A DNA stretch of 64,000 nt from CAWAMD01 sp963783045 (GCA_963783045.1 CAWAMD010000002.1:124001-188000), one strand, 5' to 3'; counted from the stretch's first letter, positions 7,945-16,993 are shown. Notes: generated by a model not told the origin, from the sequence alone. Numbers and translations: made by a program.

Positions 7945-8547
7945 ATGCCGCAGCGCACCCGCGCCGTCCGCTCGGACGGCGTCCGGAGCCGTGAGGCGAT
8001 CCTGGCCACCGCCACGGACCTCGCGAGCGTGCACGGGCTCGAGGGACTGTCGATCGGCGGCCTCGCGGACGCGGTCGGGATGAGCAAGAGTGGCCTGTAC
8101 GCGCACTTCGGCTCGAAGGAGGAGCTGCAGGTCGCCACCGTCGGCGCCGCCCGGCAGGTGTTCATCGAGGAGGTCGTGGTCCCCGCGTTCGAACACGACG
8201 ATGCGCTGTCGCAGCTGCGGGCGCTGTGCGACGGCTTCCTGCGCTACGTCGAGGCGCGGGTGTTTCCCGGGGGCTGCTTCTTCGTCGCGGCCGCCGCCGA
8301 GTTCGGGTCGCGACCGGGGCCGGTCCACGATGCGGTCGCCGCCGCCCAGCGTGAGTGGACCGAGCTGCTCGAGACGGTCGCGGCCGTCGCCGCGAAGGAG
8401 GGATCGCTGCCGAGGCGAGCCGAGCCGGCCACCCTCGCGTTCGAGCTCGTCACGCTGCTCTCGGGCGCCAACCTCACCTACGTCCTTCACGACGACGTTG
8501 CGCTGCTCGCGCAAGCCCGCGGCATCCTCGATCGGCTGCTGACGTAG
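7945..8547 (+). CDS. TetR-family transcriptional regulator
   Basis: A 200-residue regulator with a TetR helix-turn-helix near residues 25-65 (SIGGLADAVGMSKSGLYAHF). The C-terminal part contains FPGGCFFVAAAAEFGSRPGP, which occurs in a TetR subgroup common in actinobacteria. One cysteine in this block could sense oxidants, but that is speculation. It is divergent from the OsmC gene and probably controls it through the palindromes at 7843-7887. Confidence 0.88.
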   Translation: MPQRTRAVRSDGVRSREAILATATDLASVHGLEGLSIGGLADAVGMSKSGLYAHFGSKEELQVATVGAARQVFIEEVVVPAFEHDDALSQLRALCDGFLRYVEARVFPGGCFFVAAAAEFGSRPGPVHDAVAAAQREWTELLETVAAVAAKEGSLPRRAEPATLAFELVTLLSGANLTYVLHDDVALLAQARGILDRLLT

Positions 8548-8662
8548 CGCCCTCCCGCCCGCCGCACGCCCGCTGCGACCCGAGCGTCCGTCCCTCAGAG
8601 TGGAAGGTCGCCCGCCAGTAGGTGCATCGGAGGCAGACACCCCCCGATGTACGGGACTTCTC

Positions 8663-8926
8663 GTGACGACGACCCCCGCAACGACGCGCGAGTGGCGGCT
8701 GACCAGCCGCCCCACCGGCACCCGACCCTCGATGACCTCGACCTGGTCGAGGTGGAGCTTGCCGACCGGGATCAGCGCCGAGCCCGGGTCCGAGCAACCT
8801 CCCGTCGTCGACGGGCTGGACCACGCGGTCGACGCGTTCCTCGGGCTGTTCGAGGGCGACAACATCGGCAAGATGCTCGTGCGCGACGGAGCCGGCGACG
8901 ACCCGTCGGTCGCGATCGTCGCCTGA
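8663..8926 (+). pseudogene. Relic of an NADP-dependent oxidoreductase (MDR/YncB-like)
   Basis: The two ends of a medium-chain reductase survive without the middle. The first (from GTG 8663) reads EWRLTSRPTGT and continues, after a frame change near 8725, as DDLDLVEVEL, which matches the usual N-terminus. The second (8800-8926) reads GLDHAVDAFLGLFEGDNIGK, the usual C-terminus. Intact enzymes are about 330-340 residues, so roughly 250 are missing. This is a true deletion remnant rather than a sequencing slip. Confidence 0.65.
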
Positions 8927-9045
8927 CCGAGACCCGGTCCGATCCACCAGCCGGGGAGCGGTGTCGTCGACGCACCACGCAGCCGCGACGCGTCTCGCTC
9001 GTGATCCTGGGTCCGGAGCACCGCGGGCCACCGCGCCGGCGGCCG

Positions 9046-12000
9046 TCAGCCCCCGCGCATGACCTCGCGCAGCGCGGCGACCACCGACTCCGGCACCGCG
9101 GCCGGGCCGCCGAGGACGACGATCCGCCGCGGGGCGAGCCGGTCGAGCTCGCGCCGCACCACGTCCGGCAGAGTGTCGCCGACCAGCAGCACCGGCCCGC
9201 GCAGCAGCGCCGCCACGGGACCGCCGGCGAGCGCGTCCGCGAAGCCGCCGCCCGTCGCCACGTAGACGACCGGCGCCGAGCCATCCGCGAAGGCGCGCGC
9301 GGACACGTCGGTGGCGGTGGTGAACCGGTTGCTGCCGGCCACGCGGGCCACCTCCCCGTCGGTGAGGTCCCTCAGCCGGGCGAGCACCTCGTCCGACACG
9401 GCGTGAGCGCCGCCCAGCACCACGATCCGACCGGGTTCGAGATCCAGCAGGGCGTCGCGGGTCGGACCGGGCAGCCAGTCGCGGGCGGTCAGCAGCACGG
9501 GACCATGGCCGCTCGTGGCGAGCGGGCCGCCGGCGAGCGCGTCGGCGAAGCCGGTCCCGGTCGCCACGTAGGCGGTCGGCACCGGCCCGTCGAAGGTCGC
9601 CGTCGCGATGGCCGCCGCCGTCGCGAACCGGGTGCTGCCGGCCAGCCGGGTCACCCCACCGTCGGTATAGGCGGCCAGCTGGTCGGCGACCCCTGCGCCG
9701 ACGGCGGCCGTGCCACCGAGCACGACGATGCGTCCGGGCCGCAGCCGGCGCAGCTCGGCGGCCGTCGGCGAGGGGATCCGGTCGCGGGTGACGAGCAGGA
9801 TCGGTCCGCCGGCGAGACCGGCGGCGGGCACCCCGGCCAGCGCGTCGGCGAAGGAGCCACCGGTCGCGACATAGGCGACCGGGACGCCCGCATCGAACCG
9901 CTCGCGGGCGATGGTCGCCGCCGTGGCGAACCGGTTGCTGCCGGCCAGCCGGGTGACCAGCGGCAGCGGGGCATCGGCGACCGTCACCGTCACGCCACGC
10001 CGGACGAGCGGCCCCTCCGCGCCCACGAACGTGACGACGACGCGTACCTCGCCGGCATCGCGGTAGGTGTGCGCCGGGCCGCGGCAGACATGGCCGTCGA
10101 GCACGCCTGCGGCCGGGGCGGCGCCGTCGCCGTAGTCGACGGTGCAGCCGATGATGCGGTCCGTGCCGGCGATCGCCCGGCTGGTGGCGGTCGCCGCCTC
10201 CCCGACCGTCGCCGGGTCCGGGTCCAGCGTGGGCTCGGTGGCGCCGGCCACGGTGAGCCGCACGGTGTCGGTACCCGTCACACCGTCGGCGTCGGTGGCC
10301 GTCAGCGTGATGGTGTGCGTCCCTGCGCTCAGGTCGCTGGTCGTGACGCGGCTGCCGGCTCCGAGCGGTCCGTCCCGGTCGCTCGTCCACGTCAGCGAGG
10401 CGTCGGCGACGCGCCCGTCCTCACGGTCGACGGCGCCGCCGGTGAGGACCGCGAGGTCCCCCCGGGCGATCACGTCGTCGGCGGCGGGGCTGAGGATCGT
10501 CGCCGTGGGCGCGTGGCCGGGGATGCTGACGGCGGCCGAGTCGGCCGTCGCCGTCCGCACCCCGTCGCTCGCGACGACCCGGAAGCGGGCGGCGTCGCCG
10601 CCGGCCAGGTCGTCGACCGCGAGGGTGGTGCGGGTGGCGGTCAGATGCCGGGCGAGCACGGTCCAGGATGCGCCGGCGTCGTGGCTGTAGAGCAGCGCGT
10701 AGGTGAGCGCGTCACCGTCCGGGTCGCTGGCCCGCCAGCTGACCTCGGCGGTCTCGTGCGCGTGCCAGGTCGTCGGTGTGGACGGGGCGGTGACCGTGAC
10801 CGTCGGCGCGTTCGCGCTGACGGTGCGCCGGTCCAGCACCTGGCTGCCGTCGAGCAGCACGACCTCGGCGGCCGCCGTGTCCCACGGAAGCGTCAGCTGG
10901 ATGGTCGCCTGGTCGTAGGGGCCGGTGTGCCCGGGTCCGACCGGTCCGTGGCCGTCGCCGTACTCGTTGGAGAAGTCGACCCCGAAGGTCCGGCGTGCGA
11001 CGACGTTGCCCGTGTCGTCGCGCAGCTCGACGGCCAGGTCGCCCGCCGGCGGCTCGTCGATGGCGGGGGTGGCGTCGCTCAGGTAGGTGTCGCCGAGGCT
11101 GCCGCCGCCCTCCCGCTGGATGGTGGTGGCCACCACCAGGGTGCCGTCGCTCGAGGAGACGGCCTGCGGCGTGCGTGCGGCGGTGCCGCCCGCGTCGGCG
11201 GACCGCGCCGAGAGGGTCGCGCGGGAGCCGCTGCCCGGGGCCAGGGCCGCGAACATCTGCGACCAGGTGTAGGGCGAGATCCAGCCCTGCTTCTTCCCCT
11301 GTGCCGGGCAGTAGCTCATCAGGTCGTGGGTGTTGGCCGGGTCGTAGACCTTCCGGGTGACCGGGTTGAACCCGTACTCCTGGATGCTCGACGAGGAGTA
11401 GGGGAAGGGAGAGCTCGGGTCCTTCGAGTTGCAGGCGTCCGGCGTGTCGGTGTGCTTGATGTCGTAGTCGTGCACCAGCTCGTGCCCGAAGATGAGCGCA
11501 CCGGGGCCGGGGTTGTCGGTGTCGGTACCCGGACCGTCGGTGCCCACGGCGACGACGCCGTACCCGCCGGCGTGCGGGTAGACGGGCATGTCCGCGTGTC
11601 CCCAGTCACCGGCCGTGGGGGCGGGCACCCACCCGTAGAGGTGGTCGAGGGGGAACTGTCGGCCGTTCAGCGCCTGGGAGAACACCTGGGCGAGCACCCA
11701 GACCCCGTTCAGGGTCGGGATGAGATCGTGCACGCTGCCGGTCAGCGTCTGCGTCCAGTCGAGCGTGCCGGAGAGCGTCCGGTAGTCGATGCTGCCGGTG
11801 GGCACGGGCAGGATCTGCTCGAGCCAGAGGGCTGCGCCGCCGCTGACGGCCCACCCGCCCGGCGTGCGCGTGCCCGTGTAGCCGGAGGGGTGGTAGTCGA
11901 TCGGCTGGCCGAGGATGTCCAGGCCGCGACGCTGCTGGAAGGTGACCTGCGCGTAGCCGCTGTCCGGGTACCGCTCGTTGAGCCGGTTGAGCTGGCTGAC

Positions 12001-13338
12001 GGTGTGGTCGGGGTCGACCTCCACCCAGTAGTCGATGTCCACGTCGCTCGAGCCGCTGACCGTCAGGAACAGGTTGGCCGTCGCGTCCGCGTCCCCGCGG
12101 TCGGGCTGCCGCAGCGCCGGGCCGGCCGTGTCCACCGTGACCCAGTCACCGCCGTGGTGGCGGTAGTGGAAGCGCACCGGCACGTCGTCGATGCGGTCCT
12201 CGCGGGTCCGGCCGCCGAGGCCGAGGTAGATGCGGATCGCGGTCGTGCGACCGAGCACGAGCGGCAGCGAGTTGTCGGCGCAGCCGGTCAGCCCTTCGGA
12301 GGTGTCGAAGCACTGGATGCCCTGCGTGAACTCGACGCCGCTCGGGAACAGGTCGATGTCGCGCAGCTGCACGGTCGGCGGCGGCAGCGGCCGGAGGTAC
12401 GGCATGATCCGCAGGGGTGGGGTGACCGAGAAGGTCGCCGTGGCCTCGACCCCGAGCGTCTTCGCCGCGGCGGTGACCGTGTGGTCGCCCGGCGCCGCGT
12501 CGGCGGGGATACCGACCTGGCCCGTCACGCAGCCCTGGCCGTCGGTCGTGAGGCCGCCGCTGAGCACGCTGCCGTCGTCCCAGCGCAGCAGGAGCTCCTG
12601 CTGTACCGGCCAGCCGCAGGTGACCGCACCGGCCGTCGTGCCGGCGCCGCCCGAGGTGCGGCCGAGCCGGAGGAACACGGCGTGCACCGTCACGGTGTCG
12701 TGGGCGCTCCCGTTACTGCTGCCGGCGGTCACGCGGTGCGACCCGGCGACCGCGTCGTCGGGGACGGTCACGGTCGCCTGGATGCAGCCGTCGCTGCCGG
12801 CGGTGGTGGTCGCCAGCGTCCGCCCGTCCGGCCAGCTGAGGGTCACGCTGCTCGAGGCGGGGTAGCGGCAGCCCGCGGCGTCGGTGGTGTCCCCCGGCAC
12901 GACATCGGACGGGTCGAGCGTGAGCGTCGGCGAGGGCGAGGGCGGCGGCTGGTCGCCACCCCCGGAGGTGGGCGCGTCGACGGTGAACGCGGTGCTCGCC
13001 CGGGAGTCGCCGCTGATCGCCTCGACGATGTGGCGCCCCGGGTCGGCCGCCGGCACGGTGCGCTGCGCCGAGTAGCAGCTGTTCGTCACCGGGGCCGTGG
13101 TGCCCAGCTGGGCGCCGTCCCAGGTCAGCTTCACCATGTCGCTCGGCCAGCGCAGGCAGCCCTCGATGGTGATCGGGTCGCCGGGCCGGCCGTGGTCCGG
13201 GCTGACCTGGACCGTGTCGGTCTCGGGGCTGGGCGTCTGTGCCCGGGCCGGCCCGCTGCTGACGGGTACGAGCAGCATGGCCAGCAGCGCAGCGACCAGG
13301 ACCAGGTTCGAACGGCGTAGGGCGGCCGAGAACGGCAC
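9046..13338 (-). CDS. Large secreted metzincin-like protein with three cell-wall-binding repeats
   Basis: A 1430-residue exported protein. The GTG at 13336-13338 is chosen because GGAGG lies 5 bases upstream; an in-frame ATG at 13371 lacks a site. The signal peptide covers residues 1 to about 33 and ends near GPARA. Next come three Ig/IPT-like repeats of about 90 residues (to about 320), each with conserved cysteines. A peptidase-like region follows with HELVHDYDIKH at about 619-629, a HExxHxxxxxH zinc site, and a Met-turn-like DLMSYC about 50 residues later. Then come FN3/PKD-type domains (about 760-1120). The C-terminal 300 residues are three cell-wall-binding repeats of type 2, each containing RLAGSNRFATA or a close variant. 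It probably anchors to the envelope and degrades or binds extracellular protein. Confidence 0.85.
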   Translation of the reverse strand: MPFSAALRRSNLVLVAALLAMLLVPVSSGPARAQTPSPETDTVQVSPDHGRPGDPITIEGCLRWPSDMVKLTWDGAQLGTTAPVTNSCYSAQRTVPAADPGRHIVEAISGDSRASTAFTVDAPTSGGGDQPPPSPSPTLTLDPSDVVPGDTTDAAGCRYPASSSVTLSWPDGRTLATTTAGSDGCIQATVTVPDDAVAGSHRVTAGSSNGSAHDTVTVHAVFLRLGRTSGGAGTTAGAVTCGWPVQQELLLRWDDGSVLSGGLTTDGQGCVTGQVGIPADAAPGDHTVTAAAKTLGVEATATFSVTPPLRIMPYLRPLPPPTVQLRDIDLFPSGVEFTQGIQCFDTSEGLTGCADNSLPLVLGRTTAIRIYLGLGGRTREDRIDDVPVRFHYRHHGGDWVTVDTAGPALRQPDRGDADATANLFLTVSGSSDVDIDYWVEVDPDHTVSQLNRLNERYPDSGYAQVTFQQRRGLDILGQPIDYHPSGYTGTRTPGGWAVSGGAALWLEQILPVPTGSIDYRTLSGTLDWTQTLTGSVHDLIPTLNGVWVLAQVFSQALNGRQFPLDHLYGWVPAPTAGDWGHADMPVYPHAGGYGVVAVGTDGPGTDTDNPGPGALIFGHELVHDYDIKHTDTPDACNSKDPSSPFPYSSSSIQEYGFNPVTRKVYDPANTHDLMSYCPAQGKKQGWISPYTWSQMFAALAPGSGSRATLSARSADAGGTAARTPQAVSSSDGTLVVATTIQREGGGSLGDTYLSDATPAIDEPPAGDLAVELRDDTGNVVARRTFGVDFSNEYGDGHGPVGPGHTGPYDQATIQLTLPWDTAAAEVVLLDGSQVLDRRTVSANAPTVTVTAPSTPTTWHAHETAEVSWRASDPDGDALTYALLYSHDAGASWTVLARHLTATRTTLAVDDLAGGDAARFRVVASDGVRTATADSAAVSIPGHAPTATILSPAADDVIARGDLAVLTGGAVDREDGRVADASLTWTSDRDGPLGAGSRVTTSDLSAGTHTITLTATDADGVTGTDTVRLTVAGATEPTLDPDPATVGEAATATSRAIAGTDRIIGCTVDYGDGAAPAAGVLDGHVCRGPAHTYRDAGEVRVVVTFVGAEGPLVRRGVTVTVADAPLPLVTRLAGSNRFATAATIARERFDAGVPVAYVATGGSFADALAGVPAAGLAGGPILLVTRDRIPSPTAAELRRLRPGRIVVLGGTAAVGAGVADQLAAYTDGGVTRLAGSTRFATAAAIATATFDGPVPTAYVATGTGFADALAGGPLATSGHGPVLLTARDWLPGPTRDALLDLEPGRIVVLGGAHAVSDEVLARLRDLTDGEVARVAGSNRFTTATDVSARAFADGSAPVVYVATGGGFADALAGGPVAALLRGPVLLVGDTLPDVVRRELDRLAPRRIVVLGGPAAVPESVVAALREVMRGG

Positions 13339-13404
13339 GATGACCTCCGTGGGGGGCGGAGGTTCCACCATGGCGGCGCTCGACCGCGCGCGTGGCGACG
13401 CGAC

Positions 13405-13436
13405 TACTCAGATCGTCCCGTCGGTTACTCAGATCG
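13405..13436. repeat. Direct repeat TACTCAGATCG x2 upstream of the surface-protein gene
   Basis: TACTCAGATCG occurs at 13405-13415 and again at 13426-13436, 21 bp apart or two helical turns. It lies between the divergent starts of the large secreted-protein gene and the small gene at 13468. Such phasing suits a regulator binding site for either gene. No protein is implicated. Confidence 0.45.
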
Positions 13437-13467
13437 GTCGGGAGTTCACGGAGAGGAGGGGGCCGGG

Positions 13468-13815
13468 ATGTGGCAGCGTCGCCGGCAGCCACCCGCCGTT
13501 CTCCCAGCCCGTGTTCCCATCGCCGCCCACGGGCCGGCGCCGCGCCAGATCGTCGAGGGTCGGTCGGGAAGCGTCGGCCTGCTCTTGCTGCGACAGCGAT
13601 GGCGGGCCAAGCACACCCTCTGGCGGGGGCTCGACACCCCGCTCGAGCGCGTCGCCGTGCTCAGCGCTGTGGCGCGGCGGCTCGACGAGATGGCCGACCG
13701 CCAAGCTCGCGTGGCGGTCAGCGCAGGCTCGTCCTACGGCGCCGTGGGACGCGCGCTCGGTGTCAGCCGTGCAGCCGCCCATCGCCGCTACGCAGCCGCG
13801 CGCGACACCGCGTGA
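13468..13815 (+). CDS. Small putative DNA-binding protein
   Basis: A 115-residue product whose C-terminal 30 residues (SSYGAVGRALGVSRAAAHRR) look like a single helix-turn-helix: a Gly-Val turn followed by a recognition helix rich in Arg and His. The preceding segment (LERVAVLSAVARRLDEMADR) is helical. The N-terminal 35 residues are Pro/Arg-rich and poorly protein-like, so the real start may be further in. No partner gene is evident, and the function is unknown. Confidence 0.5.
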   Translation: MWQRRRQPPAVLPARVPIAAHGPAPRQIVEGRSGSVGLLLLRQRWRAKHTLWRGLDTPLERVAVLSAVARRLDEMADRQARVAVSAGSSYGAVGRALGVSRAAAHRRYAAARDTA

Positions 13816-13916
13816 GCCTCGCGGCGGCATGCGGTCCCGGGGGCGTGACCCTGGCGCCCGCAGGTCGCCGACCGGTTGCGCCCGCTCTCGCTCGGCGCCG
13901 TCAGGTGGCTCAAGGC

Positions 13917-14138
13917 TCAAGGCAACGGCTGCCGCGCAGCGACCTCCCCGCCCTGACCAGCGAGCGCCGCCTCGGCCGCGATCACAGCCCAGATGACCGC
14001 CGTGATGTTGCTCGGGTCCGACGGCGGCTCCGGCAACGGCGCGTGAGCGTGGATGGCCGCCTGCACATAGTCGGGGAAGGCCGCAAACCGCCCCCGCCAC
14101 GCTTGCTGGCTCACGCTTCCGTCAAATCCGTGCGTCAT
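13917..14138 (-). CDS. Small hypothetical protein
   Basis: A 73-residue open frame starting ATG 14136-14138. It has a reasonable amino-acid mix with an aromatic N-terminal half (GFDGSVSQQAWRGRFAAFPD) and a helical, Ala-rich second half (NITAVIWAVIAAEAALAG). No family is recognised. It lies inside the small-gene region beside the toxin-antitoxin pair, which may be mobile DNA. Confidence 0.4.
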   Translation of the reverse strand: MTHGFDGSVSQQAWRGRFAAFPDYVQAAIHAHAPLPEPPSDPSNITAVIWAVIAAEAALAGQGGEVAARQPLP

Positions 14139-14254
14139 CGCCCACCTCCAACTTCGAAGTCACGATACGTCCGCGGTGCGACGTGTCCCGTCGGCACCCG
14201 ATCGCGTACGGGATACCCCGTCCGTCCCGGGGATCCAGCTACGGCGCAGTCCGG

Positions 14255-14836
14255 TCAGCGTGTCAGCGATCGGAGGGCATCTGGGGTCCAGCTGGGCCAG
14301 TCGGGTGCGCCGACGACCCGCCCATGTTCGAGTCGGGCAACAACACGGAACGCGGGGTTGGCCCGGCTGTTGTCGTACACAACGGTCTCGTCGACGGTGT
14401 CGACGGCCTCGGCGACCAGGGCGAACAGCCGCCGATACCGGGCCCGGATCTTGTCCTCGGGAACGTCGTGTCCCCCCGCTCTGACCCGCAGTCCGACACG
14501 CACGACGGACAGGTCCTCGGGGACCATGACGACATGCAGCGTGGTCAGGTAGCCGCTCGCCCGGGCCTGCTCCAGCAACTCGATCTTGGACGGGTGGGAG
14601 AAGACCGTCTCGGTGACGAACGACCGTCGTGCGGCGATCAGGGCGGCCCGTTCGGCAGCTGCGGCCCGCGCGGCGTCGTAGGCGTGCGCGACCGTGTCGT
14701 CGGGCCATCGCTGCGCGGCGATCACGTCGGCGTTGACGAACCGCAGGCCCGTGGCGGGTCCGAGCAGCCGTGCGTACAGGCTGGACTTGCCGGCCCCGTT
14801 AGGACCGGCGATCAGGTGCAGGACCGGGCTGGTCAG
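14255..14836 (-). CDS. Zeta-type toxin kinase
   Basis: A protein of about 194 residues. It begins with a nucleotide-binding P-loop (HLIAGPNGAGKSSLYARLL), then FVNADVIA and later FVTETVFSHPSK, the conserved blocks of zeta toxins, which phosphorylate UDP-N-acetylglucosamine or related substrates. No ATG or GTG lies in frame near the start; CTG at 14836 overlaps the antitoxin stop as CTGA (14833-14836) and is the best coupled start. The frame stays open upstream to 14965, but that part is a shadow of the antitoxin gene. The upstream ParD-like gene is the presumed antitoxin. An AAA-like cytoplasmic ATPase is the less likely alternative. Confidence 0.8.
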   Translation of the reverse strand: MTSPVLHLIAGPNGAGKSSLYARLLGPATGLRFVNADVIAAQRWPDDTVAHAYDAARAAAAERAALIAARRSFVTETVFSHPSKIELLEQARASGYLTTLHVVMVPEDLSVVRVGLRVRAGGHDVPEDKIRARYRRLFALVAEAVDTVDETVVYDNSRANPAFRVVARLEHGRVVGAPDWPSWTPDALRSLTR

Positions 14837-15195
14837 CGCCCGGCCGTCGGGTCGACGGTGACGATGTTGCCCTCGTCGTCGAGCTCGGCGTAGGCATGGC
14901 CCTCGGCAGCGAAGGTGGCCGCCAGGTCCAGCTGCTGGTGCAGGCGCCCGAACCGTTCGGCCCACAGGGCCCGCACCAGCGCCTGCTCGTCCGTGTCGAG
15001 CGTGTCGTAGTCCCGGTCGCCGGCCAGCACCTCGGCGATGTGGGCGGTCGACACGTCCGGGGATGCTTCCAGCGCGCGGCCGATGCGGGCCCAGTGGGTG
15101 ATCTGCTGGGCAGCGGAGCGGCTCATCGTGTCACCGACCAACTGCGCCGAGCGATACAGCTCGTCGTCGACGCGGGCGGGGGACGTGGTGGGCAT
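14833..15195 (-). CDS. ParD-like antitoxin partner of the zeta toxin
   Basis: A 120-residue protein. The first 55 residues (RVDDELYRSAQLVGDTMSRS, then AAQQITHWARIGRALE) match ParD-like antitoxins. The acidic tail (ELDDEGNIVTVDP) could clamp the toxin. The ATG at 15193-15195 is preferred because GGAGG sits 6 bases upstream; an in-frame ATG at 15243 lacks such a site and lies within the operator region. It precedes and overlaps the zeta gene. ParD-like with zeta is a known combination but differs from the classic epsilon-zeta pair. Confidence 0.82.
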   Translation of the reverse strand: MPTTSPARVDDELYRSAQLVGDTMSRSAAQQITHWARIGRALEASPDVSTAHIAEVLAGDRDYDTLDTDEQALVRALWAERFGRLHQQLDLAATFAAEGHAYAELDDEGNIVTVDPTAGR

Positions 15196-15527
15196 CGTGC
15201 CTCCAGGCGCAGCGAACACTGGCAGTGTAGCAGACTGCAACACCTACGGTCCCGGGGTGCGGACCGCCCGGCTACAGACCAGGCGTGTGATCTGACCGTC
15301 TCGGCAGGGACCGGTTCGGCGGGGCGACGAATCGCCATCTGTCACCTGACTGCCGAACCTCTGACGGGCTGAGCGTCGCAGCGGCGCGGTATCGTCCTCG
15401 CGGCGCCGTGCACCAGCCGCCACGGCCCGGACCGTCACCACACGAGGTGCACCCGCCATGCGCACACAGCGCGACGGTGGGGAGTCCCCCAGGGATGGGC
15501 GGGCAAGTCCTCCCTGACCCACGCGGC
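15196..15527. promoter_or_regulatory. Antitoxin promoter/operator and flanking non-coding DNA
   Basis: A perfect 6-1-6 palindrome, ACACTGGCAGTGT, lies at 15216-15228, 21-33 bases before the antitoxin ATG. On the minus strand TACACT at 15225-15230 could be the -10 box, so a bound antitoxin would block it. The rest, to the recombinase stop at 15528, shows no gene, hairpin or repeat. Confidence 0.55.
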
Positions 15528-16463
15528 TCAGGCCTCCTCAACTCCGTGCTGCCCGCCGTCCGCATCGCCGCGTTCGGCATCGGGGCCGACGGGCCGGCCG
15601 AGATACTCCGCCAGGGCAGCACGCAGCTCCTCGTCGTCGGCATGGTCGTAGGTATCCAGCGACGTGCCGGTGGCGTGGCCGGCGAACAGGCGGGCGATGG
15701 CGGGGCTGCCCGAGATGCGCTCGATGAGGGTCACGCCGGTGCGGCGCAGGTCGTGGTGCTTCATCCACCGGTCCCGCGCCCACGGCAGCTGCTTGCGGAT
15801 GCGCTTGACGAGGGTCTCGTAGCGCTTCTTGCCGAGCGGGTGGGGCCGCTCCGAGGTGGGGTCGCGGTAGTGGAAGACGGCGTCGCCGGGACGGCCGGCG
15901 CCGCGGGCGCGGGCGTGGGCGGTCAGGGCGTCCATCAGCGCGCGCGAGACCGGCTGGGGCCGCTCGACCTTGCCGTGCTTGCCCTTCTCGTACAGCGTGA
16001 TGGTGCAGGCGTCCTGCTTGAGGTCGCGGATGCGCAGCTCGAGGGCGCCGCCGCGGCGGGCGCCGGTCTCAAGGTGGAACCACACGATGAGCCCGTCGAG
16101 CTCGGGGTCGTCGCCGCCGGAGACGACCGTGGCCCACAGGGAGGTGAGCTGGTCGGGCCTCAGCGAGCGGGCGCCAGGCTTGCCGCGGGGTGGCAGGGGG
16201 ATCCGCAGGGCGGGGTTGTCGGCGATGAGGCGGTCGTTGACGGCGATGGCGAAGAAGCGTCGCGCGGCCTCGAGCAGGTTGCGCTCGGCGCCGCGCCCGG
16301 TCCGCCGGGGCGCGCCGGCCAGGCCCTGGTCGGCGAGCTTGTCCTGGCGCTCGTCCTCCCGGGCGACGACGGCCTCGCGCTTGGCGACGGCGAGAGCCTC
16401 GATGTCGCCGGCGCGGACCTGGTCGAGGCGGCGGTCGCCGAACCGGTCGACGAGCAGCTGCAT
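15528..16463 (-). CDS. Tyrosine recombinase/integrase
   Basis: The catalytic part of a tyrosine recombinase, 311 residues from ATG 16461-16463. Visible residues are the first arginine in LETGARRGGALEL, H-x-x-R in KHHDLRRTGVT, the later His in FAGHATGT and the nucleophile Tyr272 in DTYDHA. It lacks most of a core-binding domain, which appears to continue upstream in another frame (see the AbrB-like entry). A frameshift at the CCCC run 16467-16470, or re-initiation at this ATG (AGGGG just before it), would explain the break. It sits 900 bases from the 3' end of tRNA-Thr, a classical integration site, so it is probably the integrase of a resident element. Confidence 0.82.
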   Translation of the reverse strand: MQLLVDRFGDRRLDQVRAGDIEALAVAKREAVVAREDERQDKLADQGLAGAPRRTGRGAERNLLEAARRFFAIAVNDRLIADNPALRIPLPPRGKPGARSLRPDQLTSLWATVVSGGDDPELDGLIVWFHLETGARRGGALELRIRDLKQDACTITLYEKGKHGKVERPQPVSRALMDALTAHARARGAGRPGDAVFHYRDPTSERPHPLGKKRYETLVKRIRKQLPWARDRWMKHHDLRRTGVTLIERISGSPAIARLFAGHATGTSLDTYDHADDEELRAALAEYLGRPVGPDAERGDADGGQHGVEEA

Positions 16464-16993
16464 CTGCCCCTGGTGTCGGGCAGGTCGTGGTCGTCGGCGG
16501 CGAGCAGGCCGTCCAGCTCGTCGCCGGCCAGGGCGGCCAGGGTCTCGCGCTGGTCGTCGTCGATGCGGGCGAGCAGGCGCAGCACGAGCGCGAGCCGGCG
16601 GGCGGAGAGCGTCGGGGCGAGCTGGTTGAGGGCGTCGCGGACCGGGCGGGGGCGGGCGGCCAGCCGCTGCCCGTCGGCGACGGCGGCCGGGCCGAGCAGC
16701 CGCAGCGTGGACGTCAGCGGGTCGGCGACGGCGACCACGGTGTCGCCGGGCGTGACGCCCAGGGCGTGGCGCATCCCGGGCGAGAGCGTGACCTGGCTGC
16801 GGACCCGCACGTGCGCCTCGACCGTGCTCTGCTCGGCGGGGCGCAGCACGACGGCGCCGTCGCCGACCTCGACCGTCACGCCCGTGTCGGGCCCCCAGCC
16901 CAGCGCCTCGCAGCAGCCGGGCAGCGCGATGCGGTGGTTACCCTGCTCGCGCGCGCCGTCGACTGGGACCTGCTCGGTGGCGTGCGCGGGCAT
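16464..16993 (-). CDS. AbrB-like double domain, upstream half of the recombinase gene
   Basis: The frame from ATG 16991-16993 encodes two SpoVT/AbrB-like units: RIALPGCCEALGWGPDTGV with GAVVLRP, and VTLSPGMRHALGVTPGDTVV with STLRLLG. A helical region then ends LLAADDHDLPDTRG and runs directly into the recombinase sequence in the next frame, near 16464-16470. It reads naturally as one AbrB-AbrB-recombinase polypeptide of about 490 residues. The same frame stays open to 16160, but past 16464 it only mirrors the recombinase. The start is uncertain; the frame is open back to 17278. AbrB-like domains bind DNA or serve as antitoxins, so a role in regulating or targeting integration is inference. 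Confidence 0.6.

Noticed and set aside
8647..13320. Very long plus-strand open frame opposite the large surface-protein gene
   Set aside because: It has Arg/Gly/Val low-complexity composition and mirrors the minus-strand gene, which has a signal peptide and known domains.
16160..16463. Continuation of the AbrB-like frame past the recombinase start
   Set aside because: This part is Ser/Pro/Arg low-complexity and is just the out-of-frame reading of the recombinase.
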